From: Plantago elongata
Taxonomy: Eukaryota > Streptophyta > Magnoliopsida > Lamiales > Plantaginaceae
Assembly: GCA_036897095.1 (NCBI GenBank)
Contig: JAYMSP010001128.1
Location: 1 to 35,847 of the forward strand
Length of the DNA: 35,847 nt
Reading direction: 5' to 3'
This document shows, one piece after another, positions 27,016 to 35,847 of the stretch. A program made the position numbers and the translations under genes. The notes beneath the pieces are model-generated. The model saw only the letters and a program-made list of their open reading frames with translations, ran no database searches and had not been told where the DNA came from. Position 1 is the stretch's first letter, and each line of letters begins with the position of its first letter.

Positions 27016-28015
27016 ATGGCGGCGACGGCTGCTAAAGACGGCGCTATGGCAGCAATTTGTGCGGCGACGATGGTAGTCTGTTATTGGTATGTTGTTTTGA
27101 AGAGAGGTGGTAGTCGTAAAAAGCAAGCTCCTCCTCCTATTCCTCATAGTGGAGTTATCGGCGCCATCGGTAACACTCCTCTCATCAGAATCAATTCTCT
27201 CTCTCAAGCCACCGGTTGCGAGGTGACTGCCTGCCACTACTATTTCCTATTGCATCCATAGACTTAGCAGCATTTTTAGTTGTTTTTAACCCGGTTTTGT
27301 TTTGTTAATTCTAATTGCTTGTCAAACAAGCACAGAGTGATTATTGATTTTGTTGCAGATTCTTGGTAAAGCCGAGTTCTTGAATCCAGGAGGCAGTGTT
27401 AAAGATAGGGTCGCCCTCAAAATCATCCAAGAGGTATAATCAAATCATTCCTTTTTTTTTACTTTCCCTCTACATTTCAATTGTGTCGCTTTACGGGTTC
27501 ATCCACATGTTTAGCTGCCTAATTTCTATCATCGTTTCTGATTTTACTAGATAAATTGTTACCAATTCATACAATCAAGCAAGTGCATACATATGGAGAC
27601 GAGTATTTATATCTTATCATAGTATACTAACTTTGCTATGCTCTGTCCCTATATTTTCCAATCAATGTGCTAATACTTATTTAAGAAGCACTTTAAGTTT
27701 GTTATCCACGAGCTTGTCAATTGTCATAGTAGGTGTTATCAAACAAAGTTCGAAAACTGAACAAGTGGAAGAGAAAGTTAAATTACAAGTAAAAAATGGT
27801 TTAAATATGTTTGTGCCAACTGAAGGTATAATGGGAAAAAAAAAATACTTAAAACTGAAAGTTTAAGGTTGATGAGTAAACTTTAATAGGATACAATCCA
27901 TGTTTCGAAACCCGGTGGTTTGACCACTAACCTCACAGATAGAGTTGTTACACGAGTTGAGGGCTCGGCTCGTTCGATAAGATGTTCGAGCCGAGCTCGA
28001 GCCTAAATTCTTATG

Positions 28016-28052
<37 letters not shown>

Positions 28053-28125
28053 GTATATGTATATATATGTATGTATATATATGTATATGTATATATATGT
28101 ATGTATATATATGTATATGTATATG

Positions 28126-28160
<35 letters not shown>

Positions 28161-28167
28161 CTATGTC

Positions 28168-28246
<79 letters not shown>

Positions 28247-31200
28247 GTGTATGTGTATGTGTATATGTATATGTATATGTATATGTATGTTTGTATGAAT
28301 TTTCCTTTAGCGAGCTCAAACCAAATTAATGAATAGAGCTCGAGCCTATCTTTCGTGACTTGAGCTCGACCTTGAAAATTAAGCTCGTTTTGTTAACGAG
28401 CTGAGCCAGCTCGAGCTTGAGTACTGAAAATCTGAAACGCTCGACTCCATAAACAACACTACTCACTGGGCCAAACCCACTATTGACATAGTTACATTGA
28501 AAATCGATATTTATGTATTTTTTCATAAACCAATAAAATATATAATTATATGCGCTTCACTAGGTTGGCCAGGTTAAACCTCGTGGTCCTCGCTCCAGAG
28601 AGTTGAGGGTCAATGTCCAGGTTTCAAAACATAGTGTATGATAATTTACATGGTGTCATCTTGAAATACTGAAGCTAAATATAGAAATAGCGAAGGATTG
28701 CTCTTAACAGTCAGGTGGAAAAAGAGAAACTAGAAGGAGGGCAATATGATTTGATTGAACATCCAAAACTGAGATTACAATCTAATGAGCTGATATTATT
28801 TTGATCAACAGCTTCGACTAGCAGGAGCTGTTGATTATGAGATGAGGTGATGTCATCTCAATTTAGCCAAATTCACGCTCCCAGCTAACGGATGCTCTGG
28901 TCTTATTAACTTGTAAGAGACGCTAACAAAAAGCACTTTTAACAAGTTGGAATACGACTTTGCTTAAAAAGCCAAAACATTAGCAAACAGTCAGAAGAAT
29001 GAATTATTCATCTTGACACTAAACCCACTTCGTACTTTTGTTTCCTGAAAATGCTGGCCATGCTTTAACTCTCATCTTTTCAACAGGCCCTGGAATCTGG
29101 AGCTCTAGCTCCTGGAGGGGTAGTTACAGAAGGCAGTGCTGGAAGCACAGCTATCAGTCTTGCTACGGTGGCTCCTGCATATGGATGCAAATGTCATGTA
29201 GTTATCCCCGATGACGCTGCAGTAGAGAAGGTATGGTCTGTTGCATTTATGTCTAAGGTTCATGTGCTCTTCCCATTGCCGACTCCAAAAAAAGGCAAAA
29301 TCTTGTCCACTTGATATACAATAATTTAAGATCATATTAGTTTAGCTGTGATTGTCAATTGGTGATGCATTTAATTACAGTCCCAAATTTTGGAAGCTCT
29401 TGGTGCGACTGTTGAAAGAGTAAGACCTGTTTCTATAACACACAGAGATCACTATGTTAATATTGCAAGGAGAAGGGCTATGGAATTTAATGAGCTGGCA
29501 GGTTGCCCACACAGTAGCCTTGCTAACGGTAACAAAAATGAATCTGCATCAGTTGAGGGAACACAATGTTCAGATTGTTCAAACTATTCCAAGGGTGGTT
29601 TCTTTGCTGATCAATTTGAGAACCTGGCGAATTATAGGGCTCACTATGAAGGTACTGGGCCTGAGATTTGGGAACAGGTTGATGGGAGATTGGATGCATT
29701 TGTTGCAGCTGCTGGGACAGGTGGAACTGTAGCTGGAATTTCTCGGTTTCTCAAGGTTTGCTTTGCATAGTTGTGTAATTTCTATCTGAGGTGTACTGGT
29801 TAGCATTTTGATATTATTGTGGATGTATTCCACAGAAGAAGAAACCATCTGTCAAGTGTTTTCTTATTGACCCTCCTGGGTCAGGTTTGTTCAACAAAGT
29901 GACCAGAGGAGTGATGTACACTAGAGAGGAGGCTGAAGGGCGGAGATTAAAGAACCCATTCGATACAGTAACTGAAGGGATCGGCATCAACAGATTGACA
30001 GAGAACTTTAAATTGGCTGAACTTGATGGAGCTTTCCGTGGCTCTGATATAGAGGCTGTTGAAATTTCCAGGTTAGTCTAAATTTGACCTTACATCAAGA
30101 GGATGCAGGATACAACTTGAGAGAAATCATCAATTTTATGTGTTTGTGGCTGCCAATTCTGAGTATAGCATGCTCACAATTTTAAAAGTATGAGAAGTCA
30201 TTAATTTAATGTGCTTGTAGTTGCAAATTCTGAGTAGAGCATGCTCTTAATTTTAGAACTATATTGTTGAGATGTTGACCTTGTGTAATTAAGAAGCACT
30301 AATAGTTACTAAAAACCAATATAAGATGAGTATGTTTCTCCCTGTTACATATAAGCTTCCTCATTTATTGTGCTTTTATGGTATACAGTCATTCTGGGTC
30401 TACGGTGGTAATGTCTCCTTTTGTTTTAATTCTGGAACAACCCGCTCTGTAAGTGGTAGGTTATGGACTGTTTTCAGGAAATTCAAGAATACGGAAATTG
30501 TGTCTTTAAAGTGTTTTCGATTGATGAAGTTGTGATTCTGCTTTTATCCACAGGTGTTGTTAGTTGCGCTTCATAGCTATTTGATGAAGTTTAAGATTCT
30601 GATTTGTATACATGGTAAGTGTTAAATGTGAAAAGTCCTGTGAGTATTCTTTTGTTTCTAATTATTGGCTAGATGTAACGTAATAATGACCTGTTGGGTA
30701 GACATAAAGAATGTAGTTTTCTTCGAAGAGATGGATCAACCCTAAAGGGCAAAACTAACTCTTATGAGCGAATAGAAAATATAACTGCTTGTCTGCAAAA
30801 CTAAAAGTACCAATCATATTAGCTAAATCTAACAACAGCATACTATAACAGAATAGGAAATGCTACTTCCTCCCACTAACTTTTGGTGAATTTTTTTGCT
30901 TCAGAAACCACTCCCAAATCATATCGGTTAAAAAAAATTAGAAATTTTGCTGGGAAAAATTGGTGATATAGGAAATTGTTTGAAGATGTAGGATATATCT
31001 TCAGAAGAAAAATACGAAGAGTCGACTCAAATGTATCTCCTTAAGACTTATTTGCCCCGCTACGGTGCTTATGGACTTTTGGCAATCGTCTCGTAGGATA
31101 AACTTAGATAACTAAGGAGCACTGCACTCCAATATTTGAGTATGTTGAACCTTATAACTTATATAACACACGGAGGGAGGGAGGGTATATCTCTTACGAC

Positions 31201-32280
31201 CCTTCTAAGTGTATTAAACCTCTTCATCAATAAGCCAAAAATGAAGGAAAGGCAGGTATACACTTGATGATATAACCATTCATGATAAACCAAGAGAAGT
31301 TCGTTAGAATTCTGAAAAGTTGCAATTTTTCAGTACTGACTGGTGACTCTGATCGAGACACAATCAGGAAAACTCCCTGCACCTCCGCGGTTGGACTACT
31401 TACCTACCAGGGATGACTGCGGTCAACCTTGCTGGAAGCACAGACACAGTTTTGTGCTTGCATTTCTCATTACAACATGGACTTCAACATACTTTTGACT
31501 CGTTTATTGCAAACTTTAGTCGAGTGGAACAAACACCCACGTCGTTTTAAGTAGTTCTAATGATTTATCTATCAATCAACATTCAACACACCATGTGCCT
31601 TCTTTCACCTCATGGTAAGTGTTAGTGAATAACACCTTAGTGACATCCATTCTCAAATGAAGATATACATACTCACAAAACTTGTTTCCGACTTGTGGCG
31701 CCAACATGATTAACCAATCGGGTAACTTAAAAGCTTACTTGTATAACTAAAATTCTAAACAAAATTATATCAACAAAGTTTCAGTATTAAAGTGCTTGAT
31801 GTTGGGAGTGACACAGATTAATTAGCAGGGTTGTTTGTGTGGCATTCTGTGTTTTGAATCTGGACTGTTGTATATGGTTGTGAATATGCTCTTTACTTGA
31901 GTGGACTCGTGATGAATATCAGTTGATTGCTTTATCAGCTAAAATGAATGAATAAATCCGTTTTTGATGTTCAGAAACAATGACGAGAATGGAACAGGCA
32001 GATGAACTGTGTGTTCAAGTGTCATGAATTTGTGAAATTTGTTTAACCATAGCTTGCTTTCAGATACTTACTGAAGAATGATGGCCTCTTTCTTGGGAGT
32101 TCTTCAGCCATGAACTGTGTTGGAGCTGTCAAAGTGGCACGAGCATTGGGCCCTGGTCACACTATAGTGACAATTTTGTGTGACAGCGGGATGAGGCACT
32201 TGAGCAAGTTCTATAATGCTGAATATTTGTCCCAGCACGGTTTAACACCTAAGGCGACTTCTTTGGAGTTTCTAAATTAG
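27016..32280 (+). CDS. membrane-anchored cysteine-synthase-like PLP enzyme
   Basis: Six exons: 27016-27222, 27359-27433, 29087-29230, 29381-29755, 29836-30071 and 32064-32280; all junctions are GT-AG and keep frame, giving 417 residues. Residues 10-27 form one hydrophobic segment followed by basic residues, a signal anchor. The fold-type-II PLP core follows: [14 protein letters not shown], the Schiff-base lysine in GGSVKDR (Lys84), EGSAGST (109-115) in the place of the usual substrate loop, PPD-type PDDAA, and the phosphate loop GTGGT (254-258). A segment rich in Asn, Ser and Cys (about 190-212) is an insertion relative to plastid and cytosolic cysteine synthases. This matches the divergent clade of Arabidopsis At1g55880 and yeast Mcy1 (YGR012W, mitochondrial outer membrane). 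Family chemistry would be O-acetylserine or serine to cysteine-type beta-replacement; activity of the plant protein is not known to me. Introns 2 and 5 are long (1.65 and 2.0 kb) and repeat-bearing. Confidence 0.93.
27866..27950 (-). mobile_element. SINE-like relic, inverted partner
   Basis: On the minus strand GAGGTTAGTGGTCAAACCACC is followed by GGGTTTCGAAACATGG, a good box-B-like element, then TATTAAAGTTTAC. It matches in outline the plus-strand copy at 28560-28660. Both lie in intron 2 of the cysteine-synthase-like gene. Confidence 0.4.
27962..28450. mobile_element. GAGCTCG-rich element split by a microsatellite
   Basis: GGCTCGGCTCG, GAGCCGAGCTCGAGCC and many GAGCTCGAGC words lie on both sides (27962-28008 and 28310-28450) of the TATATG tract. 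Such GAGCTCG-rich, self-complementary sequence is a widespread non-autonomous repeat in plants. It is non-coding and strongly hairpin-prone. Confidence 0.5.
28012..28298. repeat. compound TATATG/TATG microsatellite, about 290 bp
   Basis: The left part alternates TATATATG and TATG blocks in a higher-order pattern of about 36-38 bases; the right part is nearly pure (TATATG)n, with short TCTATG and TGTATG variants. It stays open in all three plus frames, giving Tyr-Val or Met-Tyr repeats, but lies wholly in an intron and is not a gene. Confidence 0.97.
28560..28660 (+). mobile_element. SINE-like relic
   Basis: GGTTAAACCTCGTGG is followed about 40 bases later by GTCCAGGTTTCAAAACATAG, the spacing of box A and box B in tRNA-derived SINEs. 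It is an inverted relative of 27866-27950. Confidence 0.4.
30118..30258. repeat. tandem duplication, unit about 70 bp, in intron 5
   Basis: Units 30118-30187 and 30188-30258 share TGAGA.A.TCAT.AATTT, TTGC.AATTCTGAGTA.AGC and ATGCTC..AATTTTA, with about 15 differences. Confidence 0.75.
30259..32063. other. rest of intron 5, no internal gene seen
   Basis: No coding frame of interest. GGAGGGAGGGAGGG at 31171-31184 and CTTCCTCCCA at about 30867 could be the two ends of an eroded Stowaway-like insertion of about 320 bp, but the inner bases do not pair well. Confidence 0.4.
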
Positions 32281-34794
32281 TGCAGATGAGCATTGCAGTT
32301 TACTGTACTCCCATGTGTCTGATGATCTATATAGCCTCTTCTAAGGTATGGAAATATATACTACGACAAAGCTGGATATGACAATTATTTTCATCCTCTG
32401 ACCCTACTGTGAAGCAGTGGTAGTTATTGATCCATTATGCCAGATTGAGGAAGGGAATCAGTATTAGGCTCACTGGAGTCCAGAAAAGTTTGGCTTCGAG
32501 CCTTCGGCACAGTGAGTTTCATGTTGATTTTAGAAGAAGTGTGTGTGCTGAACATATATCGTCGTGTTATACAGGGATGAATGTGAATGAAGAAATGCAT
32601 TCCTACTGCATCCCTGGACTGACTCAGATTAGATTGCCTTGACATGACATGACTTTGTGCAAATTGGAGGGACTAAAGGAATTGTAATTTTATTTTTTTA
32701 GGCCTGTTTCAATATAAAGTTCAGTTTCTATGTTTGTTTGTCAAATTCAAATTATTCTTTTGCATATTTTTCCTTATAATTTGTAGAGCCAATATTACAA
32801 TTTTGCATATTTTCCTCATAATTCCAACTCTGACTATATATTCTTCCAATTTGTGATGAAGTACTCGAATGACATTGTGGCTGTTGTTTTGAACAAGAAC
32901 TAAGAATTAGTACTCGAATAACAAGGGAACTATCATTCAAGACAAAAGGCATCCATTTGTAAATAATTTTGATTATGCTTTTGGCTTACTGCCTCAGTAA
33001 GCATCAACTTATGTTAACTTTATACAGTACCGAAAAATGTCAATTCGCTGAACTTATGAGATTTAGATACCGTATTTTACGAGATTTTATCATTGTATAT
33101 ATTTTATTTTCTTTTAAATTTGTATCTTCCACAAATCAAATTAAGAAAAATCGAGATGGTATTAAGTAAATCTCCTCTTGCATACTTATTTTCATTTAAA
33201 CAAGGATCTTTCACATGAAATCAAGAAATTTTGAGATGGTATTAAGTTTTACCATATATTGGAAATCTTACATGTAATAGTTATCTATTACCCTGCATAG
33301 TCAAGCTAACAATATGAAGAACGTCCTAATGCATGAGATTTTACATAGAGTGGCAATATTTTGTATTTGGTGTCTTTCCCCTTTGAATTGAATGTCTGAG
33401 AAGAGAACTCGAGGACTGAGAGCTAAGCATGGTATGGTGTTCCTAGTCAGGATGATGCGACTTGCGACCGTATGTGCACACAAAGCGGTTGCGGAAAAGG
33501 AGGCCATTGCAAAGTTTTCCAACATCCTCCTCTGAATCATTTTTGTCACTGCAATTGTTGATATCGTACCTCATATTTTCAGTTTTCGGATGCAATTTTA
33601 TGGAAATTTATTAACGCACCATCGTAATTTTTGTTTCGGCAATTGATTTTAATAATATGATGTGACTGCTCGAATTAACAAAATAAATTTCAACGTTAAT
33701 TATTATGTTGTATTTCTTTTTATTTGATTTGTGTCGATCTTTAATTGTGTTACCAGAAATTTTGACCCCAAAATAATTAGAAGATACGGATTTAGGTACG
33801 GTTGGAGTTTAGGCTTCTTACTTCCCTCGCCAAGTTTACAAAAATATATAAGTAGAGCCAATGTTACACCTTGGAGACAGACAGCATCATCATTTCAACA
33901 TGGGCACTTTTATTATTTGAACAGAAAAAAATTTATTAGCAGCAACATCATCTCAATATGTCCGCTTTTACACTGTGCCGGTTATCAGATTAGGTTCGTA
34001 GTGCGTAGTGTACCCGTACTGGTTAGGGTACGTAGTCGTATGCATCAAGAAGGTAGAGGTTCAAAACATAAGCAACTAATGTATCAGGGAAACTTGATAA
34101 AGATGGAGTTGGAATCTCCAGCTGACCTCTGTGGCGAGTATAAGCCATACAAAGTCAAATTCATCGGAAAGCTGTAATTGTTTGAGCACAGAGAAAACAG
34201 AACACTCTCTGAAGTTTGAAGACCTAAAAGTATGCCATACGGTCTTGTTCAAGTCCAATATGATCTCAGACTGAACATACAATAGGTGTGGGTCTAAAGT
34301 AATTTCACTCATGACTCTTGAGAGAGCACAAGTAAATAAGCTGCAACTCGAGCATTAGCATACTTATGAACCATGGCCTATCTGTTGTGTCGGAGTACTG
34401 GAGTAGTAGCATTAGCATACTAATGCACTAAGTATGTAAACCCATTCTTGCGATAAATCAAAAAGAAAATTCGCATCTTGCGGATACCAACCATCATTAT
34501 GCACCTCTGACCTGGCTGAATGCATCACAGTAATTAGCAAGGCAAAATTTTAACAGACTGGAACTAGCAAAACGAAAGGAAAAAGAACTCAGTAAGTCAA
34601 TGGTGAAAATAAAAATTGCTACACATGTTTCATCAACTACTTTCTTGGGGTGGCTTCATGACATTATCAAATGATCAAGCAGAGAAGATTTGTAGGGTTG
34701 GTACACAAGACCATTCAGATTCACGGTGCATTCAGGTAAAAACACTTTAAAGTAGAGAGGGCACATCAAAATCAAAATCTTACTGTACAGAGAT
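32281..34794. other. 3' flank of the cysteine-synthase-like gene and spacer
   Basis: The first 400-500 bases are probably its 3' UTR and flank. A tRNA-derived SINE-like scrap lies at about 34010-34075 (TGGTTAGGGTACG, then GAGGTTCAAAAC). An open plus-strand stretch at 33731-34177 has no family features and looks accidental. Up to about 34640-34794 is the likely 3' UTR of the next, minus-strand gene. Confidence 0.5.
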
Positions 34795-35354
34795 CTAATG
34801 TAGGGGTCTCTTCTCAAACTCCGACTCATGACAATGAGGATCAAGCCAATCCCTAGGAGAACTCTTTGATACAACGTCAGTCATCTTTCCAGCACCCACG
34901 AGGTCCTTCAAGTTGTCAATCTTATTCTCATGTCCAGTTTCAATATGTCGCTTATCAGCTTCCTTGAGTTTATGCTTAAATTTATGTTTGCGCTTTGTTA
35001 CATTCTGCTCTTGCTGTTTTGCTTCAGATGGAGGTGCTCCGTGAGGTCCAAAGTATATGTGCTCTTCATCTCTAACCTGCCAAATAGATTATTGACATCC
35101 GATTCAACTATGTCAAAATAAGTTTAAAGGAATTCCATAGTTGAAGAGACCCAGCAAAACATGAAGCTTATTGAAATCACTGTCAAACCTAACAATGGTA
35201 GTTACCACTCTGCATCCCGATACACCATATGCAAAGCACATATACAAGACGATTAATACCTGACCACTGGACAGCTGAGAGTCTTCCACTTCTCTGGTTT
35301 TCGTTTTACAAGGGTCTTCAATTTCCAAACTTGGAATTACAAACCCATCCGTGT
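34795..35354 (-). CDS. conserved uncharacterised lysine-rich protein, C-terminal exons
   Basis: Two terminal exons on the minus strand, 35354-35260 and 35076-34795, joined by a GT-AG intron in phase 0; the upstream acceptor at 35354 implies further exons beyond or before the right edge. The readable protein is about 125 residues: DTDGFVIPSLEIEDP, an acidic part, then VRDEEHIYFGPHGAPPS, a basic helix-forming run (KRKHKFKHKLKEADKRH), NKIDNLKDLVG, and the end DWLDPHCHESEFEKRPLH with TAG at 34797-34795. The sharp contrast of an acidic then a basic block and a conserved-looking DWLDPHCHES tail suggest a nuclear or nucleic-acid-associated protein, but I do not recognise the family and assign no function. 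Confidence 0.7.
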
Positions 35355-35847
35355 CTTGCAAACAAATAAAATCATTCAGATTATCAATCACTCAATCCGC
35401 AAATAGGTAGTATAAACTCAATATGACAGCCAACAGAGCACTATAAATGAATTTCATTACTGAATCTATTAGGTGGGTAATCCAAAAAAAAGAACTCTAC
35501 TATGGACTTATGATGAAGTGCCATTTAACGCCCCGTCCAGTTCAGACAGCTAATGATTCATATAATGTATTTGCGACATATCGTGGTAAATAGCTTACAT
35601 GCTTACCAGAACAAAATAATGGCTATCAGTATTAATACACACAACCAAAGTTACGGGGCTATCATCATGTCAGTGAACTGGATAATAATGGGGACTTGTA
35701 TTCATAACGAATATTGAAGACATTGATTAGGTGTGCCCAGTCATCACCGAGAGAACATTTGGGAACATTTATAATTAGCATCTTCAGAAATGCTGCCACA
35801 TTATATGATCACACGGGAATTAATTGGAGGTAACAAACAGCTATATA
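35355..35847. other. upstream intron or flank of the lysine-rich protein gene
   Basis: I could not find a further exon of the minus-strand gene here; the stretch is AT-rich with stops in every frame, so it is most likely a long intron running off the window. Confidence 0.45.

Noticed and set aside
27982..28336. Long open frames of Tyr-Val, Met-Tyr and Ile-Cys repeats
   Set aside because: They are translations of the TATATG microsatellite inside an intron, open in all three plus frames.
30867..31187. Possible Stowaway element in intron 5 of the cysteine-synthase-like gene
   Set aside because: Only the outer CTTCCTCCC and GGGAGGGAGGG match; inner terminal bases do not pair and no TA duplication is clear.
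33731..34177. 148-codon plus-strand open frame
   Set aside because: No motif, biased repeats near its end, no splice or promoter context, and part of it overlaps a SINE-like scrap.

Overview
This is nuclear DNA from a flowering plant, most likely a eudicot. Genes are split by GT-AG introns, spacers are very AT-rich, products are plant-specific (a chloroplast TIC20-V protein, a wall pectinesterase, a plant-type ABCC transporter), and the spacers carry relics of a Mutator-like element, a LINE, SINEs, and Stowaway and other MITEs. I cannot name the species from the sequence. There are no bacterial operons, CRISPR arrays, phage genes or rRNA/tRNA genes.

Layout. (1) 1-3134, minus: 5' part of a WSS1A-like WLM-domain DNA-dependent metalloprotease, continuing off the left edge. 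(2) 3135-9097: a long AT-rich spacer with a SINE-like relic, three sets of imperfect tandem duplications (about 190 bp, 46-48 bp and 480 bp units), a decayed Myb/SANT-like gene (about 7780-8415, plus) and a short orphan coding-like tail (about 8696-8826, minus). (3) 9098-14532, minus: a ten-exon ABCC-type transporter of 1295 residues. Both ATPase domains look intact but the N-terminal TMD0 membrane domain is absent; intron 6 holds a Stowaway MITE. (4) About 16080-18108, minus: a frameshifted MuDR-type transposase relic. (5) 20331-22005, plus: a five-exon secreted pectinesterase of 354 residues (QRT1/PME11 type). (6) 22006-25028: spacer with a MITE. (7) 25029-25664, minus: single-exon TIC20-V-like chloroplast inner-membrane protein, 211 residues. 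(8) About 26410-26720, plus: RNase H fragment of a non-LTR retrotransposon. (9) 27016-32280, plus: six-exon membrane-anchored cysteine-synthase-like PLP enzyme of 417 residues; intron 2 holds a nested repeat insertion with a roughly 290 bp TATATG-type microsatellite. (10) 34795-35354, minus: last two exons of a conserved lysine-rich protein I do not recognise, continuing off the right edge.

The genes are independent nuclear genes on both strands, not a pathway cluster. From memory of Arabidopsis locus names, the WSS1A and cysteine-synthase-like homologues lie close together on chromosome 1 (At1g55 block), and the QRT1 and TIC20-V homologues lie close together on chromosome 5 (At5g55 block), so the window may preserve ancestral gene order. 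All exon models were made by hand from reading frame, splice dinucleotides and family similarity; each junction keeps the frame. I see no convincing undescribed multi-gene system. The points most worth checking are the TMD0-less transporter, the composite insertion in intron 2 of the cysteine-synthase-like gene, the orphan coding tails, and the lineage of duplications next to the Myb/SANT relic.
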